DNA of 64,000 nt from Rhizobium sp. Q54 (GCA_945947575.1 CAMEYM010000006.1:1-64000); one strand, 5' to 3'; positions 50,432-60,062 are shown, counted from the stretch's first letter. Program-made: numbers and translations. Notes: generated by a model not told the origin, from the letters alone.

Positions 50432-51910
50432 ATGACGCAAACAGCACGCAAGCTGTTCTTGCCGGCTGCCGTCTTCACGGCATTCGTATCGATCTTCGCG
50501 TTCGGCAACGACGCGCTGCGCGAGTTCTCGGGCCGCGCGTTGGGGCGCACGTTCGACTACCTGCCGTACTTCCTCGGCATCGGTGCATGGGTGTCGGCGG
50601 CGTTCTTCGCCAACCGCGTCGTCAACGTCTTCCTATGGCAGACGGTGTTCCAGCGCATGACCGGCGCCCAGGCGCCGCGTCTGCTCACCCAGATCACCGG
50701 TGCGGCGATCTTCTTTCTCGCGGCCCTCGGCATCATCGGCATCGTCTTCAACCAGTCCCTGACCGGCGTGCTGGCGGCGTCCGGCGCCGTCGGCTTGGTG
50801 CTCGGCCTGGCGTTGCAGACGATGATCCGCGACGTGTTCTCCGGCATCGCCATCAACATCGAGCGCCCGTTCCAGCTCGGCGACTACATCTCGGTCACCG
50901 AACGCAGCCTCGTCCACGGCGGCGGGCGTGTCGAAGAGGTCAATTGGCGCAGCACGCGCCTGCTCACCTCCGAGGGCAGCCTGCAGGTCATTCCGAACAG
51001 CGTGCTCGGCATGGCGGTCATCACCAACTTCTCGCGCCCGACCAACACCTCGGAGTTCGAGCTCGTCGTCGTTCTCGATTTCTCGGTGGAATCCGGTCGC
51101 GTGCTGCGCATCCTCGACGCCGCGTTGAAGGAAGCCGTGCTGACCGGCGGCCCGCTGGCCGACCCCGCGCCCAAGGCGCGCATTGCCGGTCTCGATGAGA
51201 AGGGCGTGCGTTACAAGCTCAAGTACCACATCGATCCGCGCCGCGGCGGCCCCGGCAAGATGCGCCACCAGGTGCTCGACCACGTCCTGCATCACCTGCA
51301 GAAGGCCGGCCTCACCCCCGCCTATCCGAAGCAGGACACGTTCTCCGCGCCGATGCCCGAGCGCATGCTCGACGCGTTCTCCCACGGCGCCCAGCTGCTC
51401 GCCCGCGTCAGCCTGTTCCGCAGCCTGACCGACGAGGAGCGCGAAGGGCTGGCCACCAACATGATGCCGCGCCAGTTCCGCGCCGGCGACATCGTCATCC
51501 GCGCCGGCGACGCCGGCCGCTCCATGTTCGTCCTCGTCGAGGGCGTGCTCGAGGTATCGGTGCCGTCGAAGGACAGCGATGCCCTCGTCAAGGTCGGCCG
51601 CGTGCGCCCCGGCGAGTTCTTCGGCGAGATGTCGCTGCTCACCGGCGACCCTCGCTCGGCGACCGTCGCTGCCGCCAGCGCCGCGTTCGCCTTCGAGATC
51701 GACAAGGAGCAACTCGCGCCGATCCTGGACTCGCGCCCCTCGCTCGCCGAGGCGATCAGTAACGTCGTGGCCGAGCGCCAGGTCGCGATGGCCAATCCGG
51801 CGGCCGGCCCCGAGGCAGTGCCGGATGCCCGCGAGCTCAAGTCGGTATCCGACCGCATCCTCGGCGGCATTCGCCGCTTCTTCGGCCTGGCGCTGAAGCC
51901 CGCCGCCTAG
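50432..51910 (+). CDS. MscS-type mechanosensitive channel with cyclic-nucleotide-binding domain
   Basis: A 492-residue membrane protein. Three to four helices (about 8-130) end in the MscS pore helix (ASGAVGLVLGLALQTMIRDVFSG). The cytoplasmic beta domain follows (IERPFQLGDYI, VEEVNWRSTRLLT). Residues about 320-450 are a cNMP-binding domain with an intact phosphate cassette, FGEMSLLTGDPRSATV (Glu399, Arg408), so cAMP or cGMP binding is expected. Such channels gate or tune ion flow by nucleotide. An adenylate cyclase gene lies 2.6 kb downstream. Confidence 0.9.
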   Translation: MTQTARKLFLPAAVFTAFVSIFAFGNDALREFSGRALGRTFDYLPYFLGIGAWVSAAFFANRVVNVFLWQTVFQRMTGAQAPRLLTQITGAAIFFLAALGIIGIVFNQSLTGVLAASGAVGLVLGLALQTMIRDVFSGIAINIERPFQLGDYISVTERSLVHGGGRVEEVNWRSTRLLTSEGSLQVIPNSVLGMAVITNFSRPTNTSEFELVVVLDFSVESGRVLRILDAALKEAVLTGGPLADPAPKARIAGLDEKGVRYKLKYHIDPRRGGPGKMRHQVLDHVLHHLQKAGLTPAYPKQDTFSAPMPERMLDAFSHGAQLLARVSLFRSLTDEEREGLATNMMPRQFRAGDIVIRAGDAGRSMFVLVEGVLEVSVPSKDSDALVKVGRVRPGEFFGEMSLLTGDPRSATVAAASAAFAFEIDKEQLAPILDSRPSLAEAISNVVAERQVAMANPAAGPEAVPDARELKSVSDRILGGIRRFFGLALKPAA

Positions 51911-52038
51911 CGGCGCGCTCGCGGAATCCCGAGGGCTTCGGCCGCATTGCGGCCACCCAAGGCGCCTGAATCCCGCGTACAATCGGGCCGCTTTCGCGAG
52001 CGCGCCCGCCGGGTGCCCGCCCACATCGGACGCCCGCC

Positions 52039-53793
52039 ATGACCGACACCAACGCCAACGTCGCAACCAAGCCGAAGCGCGGCGTCGTCCGCTCCATCTG
52101 GCGTCTCACGTGGCCGTACTTCTACTCGGAGCAGAAGTGGAGCGCGCGCGGACTAGCGGTCGCCGTCATCGCCCTCGCGGTCTTTTCTGTGTTCATCGAC
52201 GTCAAGATCAACGCCTGGTACGGCCGCTTCTATAACGCCCTGCAGGAATACGATTGGGCGACCTTCTGGTGGGAGATTCTCGTCTTCACCGGCTGGGCGT
52301 TTGCCGGTCTCGCCGGCGCGGTGCTGCAGCTGTACCTGCGCCTCTTGCTGTTGATGCGCTGGCGCATTTGGCTGACCGCCCGCTATCTCACCGACTGGCT
52401 GCGTGACCGCGCCTACTACACGCTGCAGATGCGCGGCTCGCACACCGACAACCCGGACCAGCGCATCGCCGAGGACGTGGACGCCTACATCGGCCAGACG
52501 GAGCTTCTCGTCCTTGGGCTGCTCGACTCCGTCATGACCATCGTGTCGTTCAGCATCATCTTGTGGACGCTGTCCGGACCCCTGGCGGTTCCTCTGTTCG
52601 GCACCGAAGTCACCGTGCACGGCTACATGTTCTGGATCGCCGTGGTCTATGCGATCGGCGGCAGCTTCCTGATCCACTGGATCGGCCGCCCGCTCATCGG
52701 CTTGAACTTCCAGCAGCAGCGCCTCGAAGCCAACTTCCGCTACGCGATGGTGCGTCTGCGCGAGAACGCGGAGCCGGTCGCGCTCTATGGCGCCGAGGCG
52801 GACGAGCGCAAGATCTTCGACAATCGCTTCGCCCTGGTGATCCAGAACTTCTGGGCGATCATCATACGCCAGGTGAAGATCGTCACCTTCAGCAACATCT
52901 ATGGCCAGGCCTCGGTGATCGTGCCGTTCCTCGCCGCCGCACCGACGTACTTCATCACGCGCACCTTCCAGCTCGGCGGCCTGATGCAGACGGTCTCGGC
53001 GTTCGGCCGCGTGCAAAGCGCCCTGTCATGGTTCATCAACGCGTACATCTCGATCGCCAACTGGCGTGCCACGGTCGACCGTCTCACCACCTTCACGGAT
53101 GCGCTCGAGGAAGCGCACGCGACCGACCAGGCGCCGGGCGGCGTCGCCGTGGCGACGGCGGCGGACGACCGGCTGCAGGTGCGCGACGTGCGCCTTGGCC
53201 TGCCGGACGGCACGACACTGACGCAGGGCATCGACTTCACTCTGGGCCGGCGCGAGTCGGTGCTGGTGCGCGGCCCATCGGGTGTCGGCAAGTCGACGCT
53301 GTTCCGTACCATCGCCGGGCTGTGGAAGTTCGGCAGCGGCGCGATCGATATTCCCAGCAGCAAGCGCGTGCTCTTCCTGCCGCAGCGTCCCTATCTGCCG
53401 ATCGGCACCCTGCGCATGGCGACTGCCTATCCGGCGCGGCCCGACGGCAACAGCGACGCCGAGATCGCCGCCGCCTTGCGCTCTGTCGGCCTCCCGCATC
53501 TCGTCGATCGCCTCGATGAGGACCGCAACTGGGCGCAGACGCTCTCCCAGGGCGAGCAGCAGCGGGTCGCGTTCGCCCGCACACTACTCAACCAGCCGGA
53601 CTGGCTGTTCATGGACGAGGCGACGGCCGCGCTCGATGAGAAGAGCGAGGCGGCGCTGTACCGCATGCTGCGCACGCGGCTGCCGAACGTCGCCATCGTC
53701 AGCATCGGCCACCGTCCGTCATTGGCCGAGTTCCACGATCGCACGGTAGACATCCGCCCCGCTTCCGAACCGCAGCCGCTCGCGGCCGAATAG
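52039..53793 (+). CDS. SbmA/BacA-like ABC transporter ATP-binding/permease protein
   Basis: A 584-residue fused half-transporter. N-terminal membrane domain of the SbmA/BacA (ABC_membrane_2) type: NAWYGRFYNALQEYDWATFWW, RWRIWLTARYLTDWL and DNPDQRIAEDVDAYI are family phrases. The C-terminal ATPase has Walker A GPSGVGKSTLFRTIAG, signature LSQGEQQRVAFARTLL and Walker B WLFMDEATAALDE. Relatives import peptides or export very-long-chain lipids and cobalamin-like compounds; substrate unknown here. A terminator follows immediately. Confidence 0.92.
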   Translation: MTDTNANVATKPKRGVVRSIWRLTWPYFYSEQKWSARGLAVAVIALAVFSVFIDVKINAWYGRFYNALQEYDWATFWWEILVFTGWAFAGLAGAVLQLYLRLLLLMRWRIWLTARYLTDWLRDRAYYTLQMRGSHTDNPDQRIAEDVDAYIGQTELLVLGLLDSVMTIVSFSIILWTLSGPLAVPLFGTEVTVHGYMFWIAVVYAIGGSFLIHWIGRPLIGLNFQQQRLEANFRYAMVRLRENAEPVALYGAEADERKIFDNRFALVIQNFWAIIIRQVKIVTFSNIYGQASVIVPFLAAAPTYFITRTFQLGGLMQTVSAFGRVQSALSWFINAYISIANWRATVDRLTTFTDALEEAHATDQAPGGVAVATAADDRLQVRDVRLGLPDGTTLTQGIDFTLGRRESVLVRGPSGVGKSTLFRTIAGLWKFGSGAIDIPSSKRVLFLPQRPYLPIGTLRMATAYPARPDGNSDAEIAAALRSVGLPHLVDRLDEDRNWAQTLSQGEQQRVAFARTLLNQPDWLFMDEATAALDEKSEAALYRMLRTRLPNVAIVSIGHRPSLAEFHDRTVDIRPASEPQPLAAE

Positions 53794-53805
53794 GCCGCCG
53801 AACGA

Positions 53806-53836
53806 CAAAGGCCCCGTGAAAACCGGGGCCTTGTTC
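53806..53836 (+). terminator. Rho-independent terminator of the ABC gene
   Basis: caaaggcccc pairs with ggggccttg around an eight-base loop, followed by ttct, 13 bases after the stop. Confidence 0.88.
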
Positions 53837-53903
53837 TCGAGGAGGAGAAGAAGCCCGAGAGCGTCGCGGACTACACGGGCACCTCAATAGCGGGCGCCTT
53901 CGG

Positions 53904-54302
53904 CTAGACCCGCCCGGCGACCGCGGAGGAAATTGCAGCGTCCAGATCCTCGCCGACGTATGGCTTCATCAAGTGCAGAAGCCGGGGTTCCTTGTCTTTG
54001 GGCAGCTCGGCATATCCGGTGGCGACGATAATCGGCAGGTTCGGCCACTTGGAGCGGATCTCGGCCGCGAGCTGGGTCCCGGTCATGCCCGGCATGGCCT
54101 GGTCGGTCAGGACCACATCGACCGGCGTGCCGGCGTGCAGAATCTCGAGCGCCTTGCGCGGGGAGGGTGCCTCCAGCACCTGATGGCCGAGGCTCTCCAG
54201 CACGTCCAGCGTCGACATGCTGATCAGCGCGTCGTCTTCGACGAGCAGCACCCGGCATGGCGCCGCGTGCCGCGCCCGCTCGACGGTCTCCAGCTTTTCC
54301 AT
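53904..54302 (-). CDS. Single-domain response regulator
   Basis: A 132-residue receiver domain only: RVLLVEDDALISMSTLDVLE, phospho-Asp in VDVVLTDQAMPGMTG, Thr switch in IIVATGYAEL and the conserved Lys in HLMKPYVGEDL. It has no output domain, so it acts by protein contact or as a phosphate sink. The ATG at 54302 has GGGAGG upstream; an earlier in-frame ATG (54380) is less likely. It is divergent from the cyclase fusion gene with about 240 bases between. Confidence 0.9.
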   Translation of the reverse strand: MEKLETVERARHAAPCRVLLVEDDALISMSTLDVLESLGHQVLEAPSPRKALEILHAGTPVDVVLTDQAMPGMTGTQLAAEIRSKWPNLPIIVATGYAELPKDKEPRLLHLMKPYVGEDLDAAISSAVAGRV

Positions 54303-54544
54303 GAATGTCCTCCCGACGCGCTGCCACTGCCCGGCAGGGTCAAAAGCTCGCTCCACGCGGCAACCTACGCTGCTAGCCAAAGCCGAGCAGTCGCGCTTTC
54401 GCGGTGGTCGCCTATCTCCACTGGGGGAGCAGCATCAGCGTGTGACGGGCGAACAAACCGGGCTTCGCGCCGATTGACGGCGGCACGATTCCGACGACGG
54501 CGGCTACAGGATAGTGGACGCGCGCGGCCGTCCTTGGCACGCTG

Positions 54545-56089
54545 GTGCCAATGCCCTCGGCCACCATCACGCCTCTGGTAACCGGCGATGCCGCTGCCGG
54601 CGAGGTCGTGACACGCGTCCGCTCGCAGCTGCTGCCAATCGCGCAGCGCTGCGTCGGCCAGTCGACCGCCCTCCGCCAGCAGTTCGCCGACGCCAAGGCC
54701 GCGACCCAGCTGCTTGCCGTCGCCGACCGCACCATCACCGCCTCGCGCTCCTTGGAACGCCTGGTGTCCGCCTCGCTGGAGCCGCGCGCCGAGGCAGCCC
54801 TCGCCACCCCGGCGGCCCAGCGCCGCCTACGTCACGACCTGCGCAACCCGATCGCCGCCGTGCGTGGCTTTGTCGAAATCCTCGCGGAAGACGCCGAAGG
54901 TGCCGGCTTCGGCTACCTCGCTCCGGACGTCCAGGCGCTGCTGGCCACCGCCGACGAGACCCTCGTCGTCATCGATGGCATCCTCGACGCGGTGGCCGTG
55001 CCGGTGGTGCCGGTGCCCGGCGAGCGCGGCTACACGCCACCGGGCCGGGTGCTGGTCGTCGACGACGACGACTCGATGCGCGCCTTGCTGGTCCAGCAGT
55101 TGCGCCGGGACGGCCACGAGGTGATCGCTTCGGCGAGCGGCGAGGAGGCCTTGCAGCTCATGCGCGGCGACGAGTTCGATGCAGTCCTCGTCGACCTCAA
55201 CATGCCCGGCCTCAGTGGCTACGACGTGCTGACCCGCATCGTCGCCGATCCAGAATTGCGGGAAACCGGCGTCATCATCGTCTCCAGCGCCGGCCAGGAC
55301 GACCGCATCGTGCGCTGCATCGAGGCGGGCGCCATCGACTACCTGGTCAAGCCGGTCAAGCCCGTGCTGCTGCGCGCGCGCCTGGCGGCGACGCTCGCCC
55401 GCAAGCGCCTGCGCGATACCGAGCGTGAGCACCGCGCCCGCCTGGAGCTGGAGAAGGGCAAGTCCGACGCGCTGCTGCTCAACATCCTGCCGCGCCAGAT
55501 GGTGGTGCGCCTGTCGGCGGGCGAGGACGTCATTGCCGACGCCTTCGACAACGTCACGGTGCTGTTCACGGACTTCGTTGGCTTTACGCGCTTCGCCGCG
55601 CGGCTCTCGCCGCGCCAGGTGGTCGAGACGCTCAACCGCGTGTTCTCGGCGTTCGACAACCTCGTGCTCCGCCTCAACGTCGAGAAGATCAAGATGATCG
55701 GCGACGCCTATATGGCGGTGGCGGGCCTGCCCACGCCGCGCGTTGACCACGCCGAGCAGATCGCCGAGCTCGCTCTCGGGATGCAGATGACGCTCGCCCA
55801 GATCAATCCGGAGCTGAGCGAGCCCCTGGACATGCGCATCGGCATCGCGACGGGGCCGGTGGTGGCAGGGGTCATCGGCACCCACAAGTTCGCGTTCGAC
55901 GTGTGGGGCCACACCGTCAACATGGCAGCCCGCCACGAGTCTTACTGTGAGTCCGGCAAGATCCACGTCGCCAAGGAGACGGAGCCGCTGCTGCGCGAGC
56001 GCTATGTGCTGCAGTCACGCGGCATCCTCAACATCCGCGGCCGCGGCGAGGTCGAGACGTTCTACTTGTTGGGACGCAAGCCGCGCTGA
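54545..56089 (+). CDS. DHp-like/REC/adenylate cyclase fusion protein
   Basis: A 514-residue soluble protein. The N-terminal region (about 1-160) includes a His-containing DHp-like helix (RHDLRNPIAAVRGFVEILAE) but no ATPase domain. Residues about 172-290 are a receiver domain (VLVVDDDDSMRA, VLVDLNMPGLSG, YLVKPVKP). Residues about 330-510 are a class III cyclase: metal Asp343 (LFTDFVGFT) and Asp387 (MIGDAY), adenine-selecting Lys383 and Asp452 (FDVWG), and Asn459/Arg463. These residues predict adenylate, not guanylate, cyclase. Start is GTG at 54545; ATG at 54551 is possible. Expression control is unclear. Confidence 0.9.
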   Translation: MPMPSATITPLVTGDAAAGEVVTRVRSQLLPIAQRCVGQSTALRQQFADAKAATQLLAVADRTITASRSLERLVSASLEPRAEAALATPAAQRRLRHDLRNPIAAVRGFVEILAEDAEGAGFGYLAPDVQALLATADETLVVIDGILDAVAVPVVPVPGERGYTPPGRVLVVDDDDSMRALLVQQLRRDGHEVIASASGEEALQLMRGDEFDAVLVDLNMPGLSGYDVLTRIVADPELRETGVIIVSSAGQDDRIVRCIEAGAIDYLVKPVKPVLLRARLAATLARKRLRDTEREHRARLELEKGKSDALLLNILPRQMVVRLSAGEDVIADAFDNVTVLFTDFVGFTRFAARLSPRQVVETLNRVFSAFDNLVLRLNVEKIKMIGDAYMAVAGLPTPRVDHAEQIAELALGMQMTLAQINPELSEPLDMRIGIATGPVVAGVIGTHKFAFDVWGHTVNMAARHESYCESGKIHVAKETEPLLRERYVLQSRGILNIRGRGEVETFYLLGRKPR

Positions 56090-56139
56090 CTCTGTTCCGT
56101 CACGGCCGGGCTTGACCCGCCACCTGCGCCGCAGGCGCG

Positions 56140-56688
56140 CTACTTCAGTTCGACAATGCTCCCGCCGATGGCGGTGAGGTACTGCGGGTCACGCTGGCAG
56201 ATGAACTGCGTGACGTTGTCTTCCAGGCGCGCCAGCACGGTTGCGCCGCGCTTCTTGTTCAGCGAGTCGTACTTGAACAAGCCCTTCGAGACGATGGTGC
56301 GGAAGTCGCCGCTGGACTTCATCAGTTGCGCGGCGACGCGCGGGAATACGAAGCCCGGCACGAACCCCTGCAGCTCGCGCACGTCGGCGTCTTCGAGGCC
56401 GCCGCAGCGGCCCAGGTAATCGCATAGCAGGGCGGAAAAGGCAGCGGCCGCAGCGAGGTCGTCCTGCGCCTTCATCTTGCCGGCGCGCTCCGCCTCCTTG
56501 ACGACCCGCTCCAGGATGTAGCGGGCGACGCCTTCGATCTCCGCGTACCGCTCGGTCTTACTGGCGCGGCGGTTCGGCGCGATCTTGAAGGTCTCGATGA
56601 CCTTCGGAAATTCCATTTCGAATTTGTGCAGGGAAAGGTTGTCGCGAAGGTCCTTTTCCTGCTTCTTCGAGCCAAATAGGCCGAACAT
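56140..56688 (-). CDS. Conserved-looking cytoplasmic protein, unknown function
   Basis: A 182-residue helical protein starting FGLFGSKKQEKDLRDNL. I do not recognise it. Notable phrases are HKFEMEFPKVIETFKIAPN, AAAAFSALLCDYLGRCGG, and a C-terminal CQRDPQYLTAIGGS. No signal peptide or membrane helix. The ATG is followed by typical coding composition. It is convergent with the cyclase gene, stops about 50 bases apart. Confidence 0.65.
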   Translation of the reverse strand: MFGLFGSKKQEKDLRDNLSLHKFEMEFPKVIETFKIAPNRRASKTERYAEIEGVARYILERVVKEAERAGKMKAQDDLAAAAAFSALLCDYLGRCGGLEDADVRELQGFVPGFVFPRVAAQLMKSSGDFRTIVSKGLFKYDSLNKKRGATVLARLEDNVTQFICQRDPQYLTAIGGSIVELK

Positions 56689-56823
56689 CTATGTAGAATC
56701 CCCGCCGTGGCGAGCCACGTTTGCCCCAGGTGTGCCGGGGCGGACCCCTCGACCCAGCGTTCAGGGCACACTAGCGCATTCCTCCCGCGGCCGCGAGGCG
56801 CATCGGCTGCCGCTGTGGCAATC

Positions 56824-56869
56824 AAACGAAGAAGGCCGGAGCGGTGTCCCGCCCCGGCCTTCTTCGTTT
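56824..56869. terminator. Bidirectional terminator next to the double cold-shock gene
   Basis: A 16-base perfect stem (aaacgaagaaggccgg with ccggccttcttcgttt) with T-runs on both strands. It ends the minus-strand cold-shock gene, 15 bases after its stop. Confidence 0.88.
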
Positions 56870-56883
56870 GCCGTGTGCCGGTG

Positions 56884-57594
56884 TTACTCGGCCAGGCTGA
56901 TGCTCACCGCTTCGCGGCCCTTGGGCGTCTCGACGACGCGCATGGAGACTTTCTGCGATTCGTTCACGCCCGTGAGGCCGGCCTTCTCGAGGACCGAGAC
57001 GTGCACGAACACGTCCTTGGCGCCGTCGCCGGTGGCGACGAAGCCGTAACCCTTGTCGGGGCTGAACCACTTGACCGTGCCGCTCACCTCGGTGGCGGTG
57101 GACATGTCGATCTGGGCGCGCGCCGGACGCGGTCCGCGCGGTCCGGCCGGACGGGTCGTTTGGGTCGCGGTGCTCTCGTCGACCTCGATCACGCTCACGA
57201 CCTGCGGGCCCTTCTGACCCGTGCCGACCGTGACCTTCATCTTGGCGCCGGGCGAGACGCTGTCGCGCCCGGAATTGTGCAGGACACCGATGTGCAGGAA
57301 TGCATCGCCAGAGCCGTTGCCGAGCTCAACGAATCCGAAGCCCTTCTCGGGATTGAACCACTTCACGACCGCGTCGGTAGGAGGGCCGCCGGGAGGACCT
57401 TCGCGCTGGAAGGAACTGCCGCCGCCGCCCATGCTGCTGCCGCCGCCACTGCTGCTACTGCTGCTGCCACCACCCAGGCCCATCGGGGGTCCGGAGGGGG
57501 GGCCGCGTCGGTTGCCACCCTTGTCGCGCGGTGTGAAATCGTCGTCGTCGAAACCGCGGCGCCGGGGGCCGCGATGGTCGTAGTCTCTGCTCAT
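56884..57594 (-). CDS. Protein with two cold-shock domains
   Basis: A 236-residue nucleic-acid-binding protein. A 70-residue disordered head rich in Arg/Asp then Gly/Ser (GGGSSSSSSGGGSSMGGGG) precedes two cold-shock domains. Domain 1 (about 73-140) has VVKWFNPEKGFGFVEL and DAFLHIGVL; domain 2 (about 165-236) has TVKWFSPDKGYGFVAT and DVFVHVSVL. RNP1 and RNP2 are intact in both, fitting single-strand RNA or DNA binding. AGGAG precedes the ATG at 57594. The 305 bases up to the antiporter gene hold only its upstream region. Confidence 0.9.
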   Translation of the reverse strand: MSRDYDHRGPRRRGFDDDDFTPRDKGGNRRGPPSGPPMGLGGGSSSSSSGGGSSMGGGGSSFQREGPPGGPPTDAVVKWFNPEKGFGFVELGNGSGDAFLHIGVLHNSGRDSVSPGAKMKVTVGTGQKGPQVVSVIEVDESTATQTTRPAGPRGPRPARAQIDMSTATEVSGTVKWFSPDKGYGFVATGDGAKDVFVHVSVLEKAGLTGVNESQKVSMRVVETPKGREAVSISLAE

Positions 57595-57899
57595 AGTCTC
57601 CTGCTCAAAATTTCCCCCCACACCGTGACCGCGGCGCCGCAAAACACAGAAGCACCGGCCGGCGGGGACTTCGCTCTTGGCTGGCCATACCTCGCCAGAA
57701 AGAGTTGTCGCATGGAAATCGCCAAGGTCGCAACCGCCGCGCCGACAACCGGCCCTTGCAAAACATGGCTCTGGGCCGGGAGTTTCCACATGGTTGAGGG
57801 CCGCAGGAACCCTGGTAGAAGCACAGCCCGAGTACGCGCAATCGGCGAGTGGGCTGCGTCCAGCCACGGCCGCTAGGCCGCCACTGCGGCGCGCAAATC

Positions 57900-59783
57900 C
57901 TAGCGGCTACGCGAAAATGCTTTGGCCGCCGCTGCGGCTCCGCGCCGCGAGACGGAGGCCCACGCCGCCAACACAGTACGGGCCCCCGCCTTGGCCCAGA
58001 TCCGCAGTGGATCGAGGCGATGCCGCGATGCCTCGTCGGGCTCGACCTCCAGGCCGACCTGGGCGATGACGCCGCCGATGACCTCGCGCACGATCAGCTC
58101 GACCTTGCCGATGCGCAGGCGCCTGCCGCGCCGGAGCTTGCCCGGGATGTAGGTGGCCAGGAATGCCCCGACGGCGCCGTCGCGATCGATGGCGGGCACG
58201 CGAAACCCATACGAATCGGCGATGGCGCTAAGGTTGGCGTCCGCCGGGAACACGAACTCGCCGAGCAGAAGCGCATCGACGCGGGAGTCGGCGGTATCCG
58301 GCTTGCCGCCGAACAGGAAGTCGAGCGCCGGCAGCTGCTCCGCCGCCGCCACCAACAACACGTAATCGCCAGGCGAGAGGCGCTCCAGGCTCGCCACGGG
58401 GCGGATGGCGCCGTCGCGCACCACCGAGACGATGCCCGCGCCCTGGGGTAGCGGCAGGCGCGCGATCGGCCGGCGCAGCACCAGGCTGGTCGGCTGCACC
58501 GTGTATGCCGCCATGTCCGCGCCGACCGCGCCCGGCAGGTCGATGTCCACCCGCGCCGGCGCATCCGGCCGCGGCGGCAGCACCACGCCGAGCCGGCGCC
58601 CTGCAAGAGCGATCGTCCAGCCCTGCACGGCGAGCGAGGCAATGACGACCGCGAACACGACGGTGAAGAACACGTCGGCGCCGATGACGCCCGTCAGCAC
58701 GGGAATCGTGCCGAGGTAGATCGGCACCGCACCGCGCAGTCCGACCCAAGAGATGAATCCGATCTCGCGCGCGTCGAAACGCTGCCCGCCAAAGCGCATC
58801 GGCGCCAGGCACGCGAACACAGCAAGCGGCCGCGCCACGAAGATGAGCGCTGCGGCGACGCCGAGGGACGCGACGAGGGTGGGCACGAGCTCGCTCGGAT
58901 CGACCAGCAACCCGAGGATCAGGAACATGACGATCTGCGCCAGCCAGGCGAGCCCGTCGTGGAAGCGATGGATGATCTGGGTGGCGCGGTGACGCCGGCT
59001 GCCAACGACGTACCCGGCCAGGTACACCGCCAGGAACCCGCTCGCTCCGACCTGCTGAGCGCCGGCGAACAGAGTGAGCGCGCCGGCCACCGCCAGCACC
59101 GGATAGAGACCCTGGGCGATGCCGATGCGATTGATGACAAACAGCAGAGCGAGGCCGCCGCCGAGCCCGGCCAGGATGCCGCCCGCCGTCTCCAGCGCGA
59201 ATCGCCCGACCAGCACCTGCACGTCGGTGGTCCACGCCGCCCCCGTCTGCATCGTCAGCAACTCGACGCACGTGATGGTGAGAAAGATCGCCATGGGGTC
59301 GTTGAGGCCGGCCTCGACCTCGAGGGTGGCGCGCACGCGGTCGCGCAGGCGCAGGCCGCGCTGATGCAGCAGGAAGAACACCGCGGCCGCGTCGGTGCTC
59401 GCCACCAGCGATCCCACCAGGAACCCCTCGAGCCAGGCGACGTCGAGCAGCCACATGGCGGCGAGTCCGGTGACTCCCGCGGTCACCACGACGCCTACCG
59501 TTGCGAGCGCCGCGGACGGTGCCAGCGCCAAGCGCATGTCGGCACGGCTGGTACGCAAGCCGCCGTCGAACAGGATGATGGCCAGCGCGATGCTGCCGAC
59601 CAGGTAGGACGCGCCGAAATCGTCGAAGTCGATGCCGCCCGGCCCGTCTTCGCCGGCCAGCATGCCCAAGCCCAGGAACACGAGCAGCAGGGGGGCGCCG
59701 AAGCGCGTCGAGACCAGTCCGGCAAGGATCGACAGCACGATCATGCCGGCGCCCAGGAGGATCAGGTCATGGGCGAATTCCAC
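57900..59783 (-). CDS. Potassium/proton antiporter (NhaP2/CvrA type)
   Basis: A 627-residue protein. About twelve membrane helices (residues 5-395) of the CPA1 type, with LAIILFDGGLRT, GSLVASTDAAAVFFLL (ion-binding Asp) and VEAGLNDPMAIFL (acidic pair). An RCK_C-type domain (about 415-500) and a C-terminal corC-like region follow (LGEFVFPADANLSAIADSYGF). In gamma-proteobacteria CvrA/NhaP2 exports K+ in exchange for H+ and helps in osmotic adjustment. It is minus-strand and starts next to the tandem cspA genes. It fits a stress role with the channel at 50432. Confidence 0.9.
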   Translation of the reverse strand: MEFAHDLILLGAGMIVLSILAGLVSTRFGAPLLLVFLGLGMLAGEDGPGGIDFDDFGASYLVGSIALAIILFDGGLRTSRADMRLALAPSAALATVGVVVTAGVTGLAAMWLLDVAWLEGFLVGSLVASTDAAAVFFLLHQRGLRLRDRVRATLEVEAGLNDPMAIFLTITCVELLTMQTGAAWTTDVQVLVGRFALETAGGILAGLGGGLALLFVINRIGIAQGLYPVLAVAGALTLFAGAQQVGASGFLAVYLAGYVVGSRRHRATQIIHRFHDGLAWLAQIVMFLILGLLVDPSELVPTLVASLGVAAALIFVARPLAVFACLAPMRFGGQRFDAREIGFISWVGLRGAVPIYLGTIPVLTGVIGADVFFTVVFAVVIASLAVQGWTIALAGRRLGVVLPPRPDAPARVDIDLPGAVGADMAAYTVQPTSLVLRRPIARLPLPQGAGIVSVVRDGAIRPVASLERLSPGDYVLLVAAAEQLPALDFLFGGKPDTADSRVDALLLGEFVFPADANLSAIADSYGFRVPAIDRDGAVGAFLATYIPGKLRRGRRLRIGKVELIVREVIGGVIAQVGLEVEPDEASRHRLDPLRIWAKAGARTVLAAWASVSRRGAAAAAKAFSRSR

Positions 59784-59911
59784 GCTGGAACACTAGCGCA
59801 AGAGCGGCTGTCCCTGTGGACAAGCGATCAACGCCGCGGGCGTTGTGACGGCCCGTACATTGACTCTTAACCAGCCCGACCCTATCTGGGAGGGGCAACC
59901 GATCCGTGGCC

Positions 59912-60062
59912 TCTGGCCGCCGCGCCCCCCAGGTCTCTTGTACCGGGGCCTCCGACGAGACATCCCACAATCGAGATTGTCGAGACCGTGCGATCGTCGC
60001 CGGCTGCGTATGTTTTGATACCGCGCCCCATTGGGGCGCACCTTGAGAAAGCTAGAACGACA
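59912..60062 (+). repeat. Duplicated cspA 5' leader, copy 1
   Basis: This leader shares blocks with 60581-60713: tctggccgccgcgcc, then gcctccgac-agac, then gattgtcgagaccg-gcgat-gtcgc, and gagaaag just before the ATG. A small hairpin (caatcgagattg) is present here. It looks like a conserved 5' untranslated region that duplicated with the gene. Confidence 0.65.
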
